From: Arenibacter sp041392165
Lineage (GTDB): Bacteria > Bacteroidota > Bacteroidia > Flavobacteriales > Flavobacteriaceae
Length of the DNA: 64,000 nucleotides
Direction: 5' to 3'
Assembly (NCBI GenBank): GCA_041392165.1
Contig: JAWKMN010000003.1
Coordinates: 1-64,000, forward strand
The notes below the pieces were generated by a model. That model made no database searches. It worked only from the letters and a program-made list of their open reading frames with translations, and was not told the DNA's origin. Both the position numbers and the translations under genes were made by a program. Of the stretch, positions 54,488 to 63,576 are shown piece by piece (position 1 is the stretch's first letter; every line of letters begins with the position of its first letter).

Positions 54488-56635
54488 TTAGGCATGATCC
54501 GTCACGTCCAAACGTCTAAATTTGGTGGATACACCAAGTACTCCTGGGGTATAGGTTGCACCTGTTGCGGAAGCAATAAGGGTCCAATTGGCGCCATTAT
54601 CGGTTGATGACTCCCAACTATACGTTATATTTCCTGCCGCTGTGCTGTTGGATAGGTTTACCAAAGTATTTGGTGCCTGTCCGTCACAAACGTCCTGATC
54701 ATTTCCGATGATTCCGGGATTCAAGGTATTTACAAAAACAGTACTTTCGGTAGAATTCTCGAAACAAACCGTAGCGTTATTGGTGATTACCGTTTGTCTT
54801 CTGTATTTGGTCGTTACCGGCGGGGCTACTGAAAAATTATAAACGGCATTGGTTTCTCCGCTAATATTGGTAAAATTGCCTGTGGTTGCGGATTGCCATT
54901 GATAGCTTATGTTGGGGCCTGCCGCTGTGTCATTGCTGACCGTTATGGCATTGGGGATTTCCCCCGTACAGATTGTTTGGTCCGCACTGGCGTTGCCCCC
55001 GATAATTTGACCAAGGACAGAGATCTGTATTTCATTGGTATAATCCGAACAGCTGTACCCGTTCAAGAGTATATTGTCCTGCCTTCTAAAGGTTGTGGTC
55101 TGGGTCTGGGCCCCTGGCTGGTAATCGGCATTGTTGGCCCCAGGGATTGTGGTCCATAAACTTCCGTTATATTGTTCCCATTGGTACGAAATAGTGCCCG
55201 TTCCGGAGGCATTGGTATTGGATGTTATGGCATTTGGAACCTCATTGTAACAAACAGTTTCGTTACCGGTAATGCTTCCAGCGGTAAAATTGGTATAGGT
55301 AATGGTAGCTATGGTACTGACACCTTGGCAACTTGCCCCTGAAACCGTGGTAACCCTTCTAAACTGCTCTGTTCCAGGATTTAGGTTGGCACTGGCATTG
55401 TAGTTGCTTTGGGTAGCACCACTTATGTTTACCCAGTTGCTTCCATCGTATTTCTGCCATTGGTAGGTTCCATTGTTTTCCCCATTGTTTATGGTCAGCA
55501 ATTGCAATTCACTTAATGAACAAATATTTTGATCTGTAGCAGTACCCCCCAGTACAGTAGCATTTACTACAATGGAAACCGCAGGGGTCTCTTTAAAGCA
55601 GCTAAATCCGTTCAGAACGTTGGTCACCCTTCTTTTAAAAGATGTTGTGGTGGATAAGGCAGTAGGTTGATAAAAATTGTCCGTTGCCCCGGGAACAAGA
55701 TCCCACGGACCTGAATCGTTTTTGTACCATTGATATGTAGTGGTACCGGCCGGAGTAACTGCCACATCGCCAGACGTACTCAATTGTCCCGGTATTTGGG
55801 TTGCACATACGGTTTGACCGGTCCCATCCGTAATGGTTCCGGCATATATTTCATTTACGGTAATGGTTGCAACGGTACTGATCTGGGTACAGGGCTCCCC
55901 GTTGAGCATGAAGGTGGTCAATCGGCGATACCTACTTATTCCATTAGGGAAAGAAGGTTTATCCACAACCAGAATTTCCGTGTTGGAGTCGGCAATGGCG
56001 GTCCAGGTTCCGTTAATATCACTTTCCCATTCAAAAGTCCTGTTTTGGGTAATATTGGAACCTGTAATACTGATGTTCTGTACATCGTTGATGGCACATA
56101 CCTGTTGATCTACCCCTGTTCCTCCGGTGAGGGCAGTGATAGTGAGGTTGGCAAGGGCCTGATTGTCGGTAAGTCCGCTTAACCTATTGGCGTTGCCTGC
56201 CAATACATAACTTAAAGTACCATTGGTGGTCGTGGAACCGGGTATAAGTTGAATTCGTATATTTTCGATGGTAAATACATCCAACGAACCTTGGGCGTTA
56301 GTGGTTAAGGTAACTTCCAATCTTGAAGCATTGCCCGGATCTTGGGTTACGGAAGCATTGCCAATATCGGTACCTGTTTCCGTAAATGAAGTTGCCCTTA
56401 TTTCAAAATTAGAGGGAGCCTCTATATAAAAGGTAAAGGTACCTGAGCCAAAATCCGTAGCCAAGGTTTCCGAGAACATCAGGTTTCCAAGATTTAATTC
56501 GGTTTGTGGTAGGTCGCTGCCGCAGGAATAGAAATTGGTATTTTGCACACTGTTGGTAACCTGAGCGATGCCATACCAAGTATTAAAACTAAACAGTAGA
56601 ATTAACAGCAGTAATCTTTTGGTAGATTGTATCAT
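54488..56635 (-). pseudogene. Giant T9SS type B surface protein, N-terminal fragment (IS-interrupted)
   Basis: A 715-residue N-terminal part starting at the ATG at 56635, because MIQSTKRLLLLILLF forms the signal peptide (to about IAQ25); an earlier ATG at 56677 adds a non-signal leader. After the signal comes a beta-rich domain (residues about 30-165) and six Ig-like repeats with the YQW...Y.RR pattern. The frame reads RRLDVT, then enters the IS and stops after three foreign residues. Before insertion it continued DVT-TLNAKVCSDYTNEV in the fragment at 47639. It may be secreted but lacks the type IX sorting C-terminus. Confidence 0.92.
54501..54508. repeat. Target-site duplication, right copy
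   Basis: GTCACGTC, identical to 53034-53041, directly after the IS right end. Confidence 0.9.
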
Positions 56636-57144
56636 GATTTTGCCCCTTAATATTATAATACAAGTGAATTGATCCACTTTGTAGGAAAGACCCTATAACG
56701 GGGCGACGCTTAGATATATTGCGGATATCCATATCCATTAATAGGGACGGGAACGGTTTTGTTGTGAAACCGCTTTTTATTGTGGTGAAAAGTAATTTAG
56801 GAAAATCTTTGGTCCGGTAAGTTTATATCGGGAATTGTTATCCAAAAGCAGGTACTTTATTTATTATTGTATGGCAAGAGGGTACATAATATTGATGGCC
56901 GTACTGTATTTCGAAAAAAAGTTTCGCTGTATTTTAACGGTTTTATTTGCCGAGAGCAATGGCCATTCCTTTAAGGTAGTTATTGCCATTTCATCTGTTC
57001 CAGGCCGTATTATGGTTTGTAGGATAATATTCAACTGCAATTTGAAATGGGATTTGAATCCCATAGCAACTTATCCGGATAAAATAGAGAGCGACTTTGT
57101 ATATTTTGGTTTTTCTGAATAGCTTTGAAAAAACTAAGTGAATT
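56636..57144. other. Divergent intergenic region
   Basis: 509 bases between the giant gene and the DUF4202 gene. The promoter of the giant operon should lie here. A 95-codon plus frame (56835-57122) is not supported by composition. No repeat or fold was recognised. Confidence 0.5.
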
Positions 57145-57732
57145 ATGGCCGTAGAAAAATTAATAAACGCCTTCCGCCTGTTTGACGGGGCAAATGCCGA
57201 AGACCCCAATGTGGAAGTTTGGCAGGGAAAGGAATATCCCAAGGAGTTGTTGTATGCCATGAGAATGACAGAGAAATTAAGCGCATTTGAGCCTGAAGCA
57301 TCGGAAGCACTACAGCTTACAGCTAGGTGTCAACATATCCGTAGGTGGGAAATTCCAAGAGAATCCTATGAAATGAACAGGGTCGGCTATTTAAAATGGA
57401 GGCAGGACCTTAAAAAATTTCATGCAGAAAAGGCAGGAACCATACTCAGGGAAGTGGGCTATGATCAAGAAATGATAGATAGGGTAGCTTTTTTATTGGA
57501 AAAAAAGCAGCTTAAAAAAAATGCGGAGACCCAGACATTGGAAGATGTAATTTGTCTAGTGTTTTTGGAATTCTATTTTGAGCCGTTTTCACATAAATAC
57601 CCAGAGGAAAAATTAATTGATATCCTGCAAAAAACATGGGGGAAAATGTCCCCAAAAGGCCATGAAGCCGTTTTAAAACTGCCCTTGTCCAAGGACTCCT
57701 TGGAAGTGATCGGCAAAGCGCTCAAAACATAA
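57145..57732 (+). CDS. DUF4202 domain-containing protein
   Basis: A 195-residue all-helical protein filling the DUF4202 family length. Conserved pieces seen are FDGANAEDPN, AARCQHIRRWEIPR-like (TARCQHIRRWEIPRES), GYLKWRQDLKKFHAEKA, and EDVICLVFLEFYFEPFS. The family is of unknown function and has an HD-like pattern of His and Asp; it is often found near sulfur or nucleotide genes, but no such neighbour is present here. Monocistronic, cytoplasmic. Confidence 0.88.
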   Translation: MAVEKLINAFRLFDGANAEDPNVEVWQGKEYPKELLYAMRMTEKLSAFEPEASEALQLTARCQHIRRWEIPRESYEMNRVGYLKWRQDLKKFHAEKAGTILREVGYDQEMIDRVAFLLEKKQLKKNAETQTLEDVICLVFLEFYFEPFSHKYPEEKLIDILQKTWGKMSPKGHEAVLKLPLSKDSLEVIGKALKT

Positions 57733-57892
57733 AATCAAATTTATTGAGCAATATCATTTGGGAAATGGGCAAGGACAAATATCTTGCATCCCTAAATACT
57801 GTCACTTTACAAAGTGTCCGACCCGTGTAAGGAAATAGAAATCATGCCTTGATCTAAGGGTATGCCCTATCAAATTCTTGTTGATTAAATTT

Positions 57893-59374
57893 TTAATCCT
57901 TTTTATCTTCTTTTTCTATCTTAAGTGCTTTATAGACTTCGTCTATTATTTCCAATCTATCCGCGAGAACTATAAGGGTATCATCAAGTTCAATTTTTGT
58001 TGAACCGTTAGGGGTAATATACTTATCGCCTCTTTTGATCATAGCAATAATGGCATTCTTTGGAAAACCCAGTTCCACTATTTTTTTATTGGTGGCAAAG
58101 CATTCCGGGCCTACTAAAATCTCCCGCATTGTGGTCTTTGGATTTTCAGAAAACAACAAATCTGTAGGCGATAACCTTTTTGCCTTTTCTGGAATGGCCA
58201 CATTTAACCATTTAGCCACCACGGAGAGGGTAGTTCCTTGAATTAAGATAGAAGTCACCGAAATAAAAAAAACAATATTGAATATCATGTTGGCCTTGTC
58301 TATTCCCGCCAAAAGAGGGTAAGTGGCAAAAACTATGGGAACTGCCCCCCTCAAACCGACCCAGGAAATATAAAATCGCCTTTTCATCCGCATTTTGAAA
58401 AAAATCAGACTGAGAAACACACTAATGGGTCTGGCCACTACAATAAGAAACAAAGAAATAAGTAGGCCTATCCCTATATACGGAATAATTTGGGAGGGAA
58501 AAACCAGCAAACCCAAAGTTAGGAAAAGTACAATTTGCATTAACCAGGCCAGACCATCGAACATTTTTAGAATGGTTTTCTTATGGATCAGATCCTGATT
58601 GCCAAGATATACGGCACATATATAGATGGCCAGAAATCCATTGCCTCCAACAAAGTCGGTTGCAGAAAATGTAATGAACATCAGTGCTATTGCCAAAACG
58701 GGATAGAGACCTTCAAAATCCAGTTTAATGTTGTTGATTATATATTTACTGAGTTTTCCAAAACCGAACCCTGCCGCTCCGCCCAAAATCATTTGTTGTA
58801 AAAACAATGGTAGAATGGAATATATGCTTTGGTCCTGATGCACTACCAGGGTCAAGAATGCAAGGGTCAGGACATAGGCCATAGGATCGTTGCTCCCGCT
58901 TTCCAATTCCAAGGTAGGCCTAAGATTGGTTTTTAAGGCCATACTTTTGGATCGTAAAATAGAAAAAACGGCTGCCGCGTCCGTTGAGGATACAATGGAA
59001 CCCAACAACATACTTTCGTATATGCTAAAATCGGTAATCAACCAAACAAAGGTACCCAAGGATAAAGCGGTCAATAAAACGCCCAAGGTGGAAAGCACCA
59101 AACCTTCCTTGATAATTGGCTTAACTGCCTCCCAGTTGGTATCCAATCCACCGGAGAACAAAATAAAATTAAGGGATACTATTCCTATAAACTGGGCAAT
59201 TTTAGGATCGTTAAAATGTATGCCTCCTATACCATCGGAACCTGCCAGCATCCCTATGGCCAAGAAGAGCAATAGGGTGGGCACCCCAAATTTATAGGAA
59301 GTCTTACCAACAATTATACTTATAAAAAGTAGTATGGAGCCGACTAAAACTATATTTTCTATGGTTAAATTCAT
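57893..59374 (-). CDS. CPA1-family potassium/sodium-proton antiporter with TrkA-C domain
   Basis: A 493-residue membrane protein with about 12 helices in the first 390 residues (PTLLLFLAIGMLAGSDGIGG, LGSIVSSTDAAAVFSILRS, ELESGSNDPMAY, GLRGAVPIVFATYPLLAG) and a cytosolic TrkA-C/RCK-type domain at about 405-485 (ATNKKIVELGFPKNAIIAMI...DTLIVLADRLE). This matches NhaP2/CvrA-like K+/H+ antiporters. STDAA and the Asp of ESGSNDP hold the family's ion-binding acids. It controls cytoplasmic cation and pH levels. Monocistronic. Confidence 0.92.
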   Translation of the reverse strand: MNLTIENIVLVGSILLFISIIVGKTSYKFGVPTLLLFLAIGMLAGSDGIGGIHFNDPKIAQFIGIVSLNFILFSGGLDTNWEAVKPIIKEGLVLSTLGVLLTALSLGTFVWLITDFSIYESMLLGSIVSSTDAAAVFSILRSKSMALKTNLRPTLELESGSNDPMAYVLTLAFLTLVVHQDQSIYSILPLFLQQMILGGAAGFGFGKLSKYIINNIKLDFEGLYPVLAIALMFITFSATDFVGGNGFLAIYICAVYLGNQDLIHKKTILKMFDGLAWLMQIVLFLTLGLLVFPSQIIPYIGIGLLISLFLIVVARPISVFLSLIFFKMRMKRRFYISWVGLRGAVPIVFATYPLLAGIDKANMIFNIVFFISVTSILIQGTTLSVVAKWLNVAIPEKAKRLSPTDLLFSENPKTTMREILVGPECFATNKKIVELGFPKNAIIAMIKRGDKYITPNGSTKIELDDTLIVLADRLEIIDEVYKALKIEKEDKKD

Positions 59375-59715
59375 TAAACGGAACTAAATAGTATTTACAT
59401 AAAAATAAGGGTTCTTTTTTAAGATTGAATATAAAATATAATATTGATACTACTTCAAAGCATCTCAGGATTTAACCTAAAATATTTTGAACCCTGTTTT
59501 AGTGGCCGTTAATCTTTATTAATCCTAGACGGCTCTGCCTCGAGGATAGTCGGTTTCAAGAAATTTTTTATTGGCTTAATTTCATTAAATTGGGAATATC
59601 TTTTGGATGTCCAAGTATCGAAAATGAACAGTTAGGATTTTGTTCTGTGGAATACCCCGTGTCCCGGTATCCCGGGACCGTCCAGGAGGGTGGCCGGTCC
59701 TCTTAATGATATTCC
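59375..59715. other. Intergenic region between antiporter and ThuA lipoprotein genes
   Basis: 341 bases. The first half is AT-rich; a TAGACGGCTCTGCCTCGAGG element (59526-59545) belongs to the short GACGG repeat. G+C content rises sharply after about 59640. No gene is seen. Confidence 0.5.
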
Positions 59716-62700
59716 CTATTTCTTGGCGGCCCAATCCGCACTGTTCCCCAATATGGTCCTGTACGCCTTGTGCCCGTGCGCCCTTTCATCGTGCCCCAAG
59801 GTGTTCCCCACAATTTTCGCCTTGGGATGTTTTACGGTCCAGACCACGGGGTATTCCTCCCCGGATTCCAGACCCCTGCCCACGGCCAGTACCTCTATCT
59901 CCGCTCCAGGGTCCTTTTCCCATCGGTACAATTCGTCCACGATCCTGAATTTGGAAGGCACGCCTTTCATAATGGGATGATCTGGTTGAACCACCCTTAC
60001 TTCAAATTCCTGAAGGTCTTCATGGGATCTGGAGCCACCGCCAACCAAGGTCTTATTGTATTCCGGCCAGTCCTCCCAATTGTACCAGGTACTTGGATGG
60101 AAAATAAGCATATTCATATCCCCTGCATCTACCCGGGACATAATGGCAATTCTGGTGCCCTTGTCCAAAGGCTTGTTGTTGCTCAGTACCAGTACATCGG
60201 CCGTCGGGAGCAAGGTTCCCAATTCCATTGAATTTTCCGTGTACATAAACGTGTTCTTACCGCCTTCACTGAGGATCTTTCCATCCGCGATGCCAAAAAA
60301 CTTTAGGAAGTCATGGGAACCGCCCCCGCCCATTGCAGCTATTTTTAGAGCTCCCTTATTCTCGGAAATATAGGATCCAGGTGCCGTTACTATGATCACC
60401 CCCTGCATCATCCGCCAATGCCCGGGAAAAGTACAGACATAGGGATATATACCGGGAGTATCCGGAAGTTTGAACACTACAGACCCTGTTACGCCCGGGG
60501 TCAACATGTCCGTTGCTCCAAGTACATATCTCGATTTGGGCACATAGCCCATTTTTTCCGCTTCAGGATTCTTCAGGAAGCCGTCCACCATGGCCCCAAA
60601 AGTATCCAAACTGCCAGGCTGGATGACCACTAAATTATGGGACATCTGATCTTTATTGTTCAAGACTATCTCTACGGTCTGACCCGCTGTGGCATAAAGT
60701 GTCTTTTTATCATAGGCCATTTCCTGGTCCAACGTATTGAGCACAAAGGTTACATCGGCCTTTACCTTGCCTACCTTGCCAATGCCCATGTCTATGTGTT
60801 GATTTCCACCGGTATTTACACAGTGGACCGCAATTAGGTTCTTTCCTTGTTTAAACAGATTACCTTTGTCGCTATCGAGCTTTATGTACTTGTAAGACTC
60901 GCTGGAACCTGCTTCCGATATCAAAAGTTGCCCATTTACAAAAACTTCATAATCGTCGTCATGGGCTATTTTGATTACAGGTTCCGATATTTCATCAGTA
61001 ATGATCACTTCCTGTCGCATCCAAATATCAGAGCTGCTCCAAGGGGTGTTCACCTGTTTCATGTTATTGCCTCCAAACTTGGCTGTTCCTTTTTTCCAAT
61101 CGGAATCATTGAATTCGGTTTTCATCCAGTTATCGCTGGGCTTGTCGGTGGTATATTTCCATGTAGATTTTTTTTCTTCGGCCGAGGGTACTATCATGAC
61201 TACCGTAGAAGGGTCTATCTCTTGGAAGTTCAATTCCCTGAAATAGATTTTTAATGCGGCCTTGAGCCATTTGTCCGAGGTACTGGCATCGTCTTTGGAT
61301 AATTTTTCAATTTCGGTGTATAGTGCGTTGGATTCTGGAAGCTCTCCTGCACGCAATATTGCGGCCAGCTTGATCTGCGGGTCCGGACTACTTAACAGGC
61401 CGGATTGCGCCAAGATTTCACTACTTTCTTTGGTAGCAGGCAACAAAGCCAGTGCGGCCCGTTTTACGCCATAGGAACTACTGGTCAATGCTTTCCGGAC
61501 CACCTCGTTGGTTTCTGCATTGGAACCATTGAGTGTGCCCAGGCCTTTTAAGGTCCATAGGGCGTGCAATGCGCCTGCATTGAGACCGCTTTTGTCAACA
61601 TTATTGTTGCTGGCCAATTTGATCAAATCCGGGATAAGCGATACTTTTTTGTACTCCACGATCAAACGTTGGGCCGTAGTTCTCCAGAACATATTATCGC
61701 TCTCAAGCGCTTCCAGTAGTGCTTCATCATCCTCGGGGTCCAAGGAGGTAATTTCTGAATCATCAGCATTTTCATGGGTAATTACGTAGATCCTACCGTG
61801 CCCATAATCACGCAGTTTATTTAAATGGGCGTTGCCCTCGCCCTTGTCCGCGTTCCAGATCTGGTTGTCCATCCCCCGTTTGTCAGGGTTGTGCTGTATC
61901 ACCGGGTTGTACCAGTCCGCCACCCATAGGTTCCCGTCCGGGCCCGTTTCGGCGAAGACCGGGGCCGTCCAGGCATCGGTGCTGGCAAAGATATTGCCGC
62001 CGTCCACCTCTTTGTAACCTGCACCATCCCTGACGATCTTGGCAATGTGCACTAGATGGCCCGTAGGTTCGCAGACGTACATCTGGTTCCTATACTCTTC
62101 AGGATAATTTCCTGCCGTATAGAAATTGGCCCCGGAGGCGGCGGTATATCCGCCACGCACATCCACCTGTTGCAGGGGAATAATGGTATCTGCAGGAGTA
62201 ATTTCATAATGCCCCTGGATAAAGTCGGCATTGACCGCCCAAGAGGGCAGTTTGTTTAAGTAATCATAATGTTTTAAAGGAATCCCGACGTAACAGCAGT
62301 GGTTGTTGTTGGCGGTAGATCCGAATATTTCAAAATTCTCATTAAAACCGAGTCCCCAGGTATTGTTGTTGAACTGGCCCACCGGCTCGAAATAGGAACC
62401 GTCCTTGGCAAATTTGTAGACCCCCATCTTGAATTCTACAGGCTTGCCCTGAAACTGGTTTTCAAAGCCCGAATACCCCACGGAGCCCCAGATCATGTTG
62501 TCAAGCCCATAGCGCAGGTTGGAAGGCCCCGCATGGGTGTCCCAGGTTCCGAAACCATTGAAGAGCACGGTCTTTTTGTCCATTTTGTCGTCCCCATTGG
62601 TATCCTCCAGGAAAACCATATTGGGAGCCTGCGACACAATGGCACCGCCTTTTACCAAGGTAATCCCCGTGGTCAGGTTCTGTTCCGTGGCAAAATCGGT

Positions 62701-63060
62701 GAACCTGTCGGCCCTGCCATCGCCGTTGGTATCCTCGCAGATGGTGATCCTATCGCCCCCCACATCGTTACTTAGTCCATGGGGATAGTCCTTGGACTGT
62801 ACCACCCAGAGCCTGCCCCTTTCGTCCCAGGTAAAGGCGATGGGGTTGATGATATCGGGCTCGGCGGCGTACAGCTCCGCCCTGAAGCCCTCCGGGAGCT
62901 GGATGTGCCTTTGGGAATCCTCGGGGCCCAATGGGTCCTGGACCCTTGGGTCCTCCCCCGTATAGGTCAGCGGCGGAAGGGGCGCTTTTTCCCCTGAACA
63001 ACTGGACATGAGCGCCATTCCGCAGAACAGCATTGAAAGGTAAGCGGTGATATTTTTCAT
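59716..63060 (-). CDS. Multi-domain lipoprotein: PVC-type membrane-bound dehydrogenase-like propeller, HEAT, galactose-binding-like, blue-copper and ThuA domains
   Basis: 1114 residues from the ATG at 63060, chosen because it opens a lipoprotein signal (ALMSSC, Cys21); the frame open to 63498 only shadows the cupin gene. In order: a propeller of the PVC-type membrane-bound dehydrogenase kind (about 45-460: LPEGFRAELYAAEP, EDTNGDGRADRFT, WVADWYNPVIQHNPD), HEAT-like repeats (about 490-630), a galactose-binding or PA14-like domain (about 660-780), a plastocyanin/azurin domain (about 790-905, with copper ligands in SHNLVV and CTFPGHWRMM), and a ThuA domain (about 910-1114: HPSTWYNWEDWPEY, VVWTVKHPKAK). 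No haem CxxCH is present. Likely periplasmic or surface carbohydrate redox and binding; substrate unknown. Confidence 0.88.
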   Translation of the reverse strand: MKNITAYLSMLFCGMALMSSCSGEKAPLPPLTYTGEDPRVQDPLGPEDSQRHIQLPEGFRAELYAAEPDIINPIAFTWDERGRLWVVQSKDYPHGLSNDVGGDRITICEDTNGDGRADRFTDFATEQNLTTGITLVKGGAIVSQAPNMVFLEDTNGDDKMDKKTVLFNGFGTWDTHAGPSNLRYGLDNMIWGSVGYSGFENQFQGKPVEFKMGVYKFAKDGSYFEPVGQFNNNTWGLGFNENFEIFGSTANNNHCCYVGIPLKHYDYLNKLPSWAVNADFIQGHYEITPADTIIPLQQVDVRGGYTAASGANFYTAGNYPEEYRNQMYVCEPTGHLVHIAKIVRDGAGYKEVDGGNIFASTDAWTAPVFAETGPDGNLWVADWYNPVIQHNPDKRGMDNQIWNADKGEGNAHLNKLRDYGHGRIYVITHENADDSEITSLDPEDDEALLEALESDNMFWRTTAQRLIVEYKKVSLIPDLIKLASNNNVDKSGLNAGALHALWTLKGLGTLNGSNAETNEVVRKALTSSSYGVKRAALALLPATKESSEILAQSGLLSSPDPQIKLAAILRAGELPESNALYTEIEKLSKDDASTSDKWLKAALKIYFRELNFQEIDPSTVVMIVPSAEEKKSTWKYTTDKPSDNWMKTEFNDSDWKKGTAKFGGNNMKQVNTPWSSSDIWMRQEVIITDEISEPVIKIAHDDDYEVFVNGQLLISEAGSSESYKYIKLDSDKGNLFKQGKNLIAVHCVNTGGNQHIDMGIGKVGKVKADVTFVLNTLDQEMAYDKKTLYATAGQTVEIVLNNKDQMSHNLVVIQPGSLDTFGAMVDGFLKNPEAEKMGYVPKSRYVLGATDMLTPGVTGSVVFKLPDTPGIYPYVCTFPGHWRMMQGVIIVTAPGSYISENKGALKIAAMGGGGSHDFLKFFGIADGKILSEGGKNTFMYTENSMELGTLLPTADVLVLSNNKPLDKGTRIAIMSRVDAGDMNMLIFHPSTWYNWEDWPEYNKTLVGGGSRSHEDLQEFEVRVVQPDHPIMKGVPSKFRIVDELYRWEKDPGAEIEVLAVGRGLESGEEYPVVWTVKHPKAKIVGNTLGHDERAHGHKAYRTILGNSADWAAKK

Positions 63061-63158
63061 TTTTTGGATTTCTGTTTCGGTTTCGATATTTCCGTTATAG
63101 GTTGCCGCGGCCCTGCCGAAATGGAGGGGCCGCGCCAAAATAATGCCTTTTTTTGCCA

Positions 63159-63569
63159 TCAGGTCCGGGGGCGGTACCCCGAATAGGGGGCGTTCCCGCT
63201 CACGTCCACGGTACCGGCCTCCCAGCCTTCCGGGGGCGACAGTATGGCCAGGAATTCCAGATCCCCCTTTCCCGCATTGAAGGTGCCGTGGGCCACGCCC
63301 GCACCTATATGGACCGAGTCGCCCGGGCCCAGCAGCCGCATTTCTCCCTCTACCCACTGTTCGGCCATCCCCTTGAGCACATAAAGGATCTCGTGCATTT
63401 CCGGATGGACGTGGAAGTCGTGCCCCCCGCCCTCCGGCATCGACACCTTCACCATATAGGATCCCGCCCGTTGCGCTGTCCCGGGATGGTAGTGCCAATG
63501 GTGGTCGCGCCCGGAGGCCCTCTCGAACATCAGCTCCCCTTCCCCTACGAATTTCCAGTCCTTTTCCAT
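63159..63569 (-). CDS. Cupin-domain protein
   Basis: A 136-residue single cupin. Motif 1 is present as HVHPEMHEILYVLKG (metal ligands His, His, Glu) and motif 2 as GDSVHIGAGVAHGTFN (His). No signal peptide. Small cupins act as isomerases, dioxygenases or sensors; the substrate is not predictable. It starts 7 bases after the stop of the phosphoenolpyruvate-hydrolase-like gene and precedes the ThuA lipoprotein by 98 bases, so the three are probably one operon. The gene is markedly G+C rich, unlike most of the window. Confidence 0.85.
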   Translation of the reverse strand: MEKDWKFVGEGELMFERASGRDHHWHYHPGTAQRAGSYMVKVSMPEGGGHDFHVHPEMHEILYVLKGMAEQWVEGEMRLLGPGDSVHIGAGVAHGTFNAGKGDLEFLAILSPPEGWEAGTVDVSGNAPYSGYRPRT

Positions 63570-63576
63570 AAGCGGG

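Larger units (their letters stand above)
53042..54500 (+). mobile_element. ISAon1-like insertion sequence (ISL3-type), 1459 bp
   Basis: The element starts GGATCA and ends TGATCC. The imperfect terminal repeats share GGATCA, then TAA and GGGT at matching positions over the first 24 bases. It is flanked by exact 8-bp direct repeats GTCACGTC, the duplication length typical of ISL3-type elements. Two consecutive frames encode the N-terminal region and the DDE transposase. It lies inside and opposite to the giant surface-protein gene. Both ends are intact, so it looks recent and possibly still mobile. Confidence 0.92.

Noticed and set aside
56835..57122. 95-codon plus-strand frame
   Set aside because: No plausible protein features, and it lies in the region expected to hold divergent promoters.
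63061..63498. N-terminal extension of the ThuA lipoprotein
   Set aside because: It lies in an alternative frame of the cupin gene and precedes a clear lipoprotein signal peptide.
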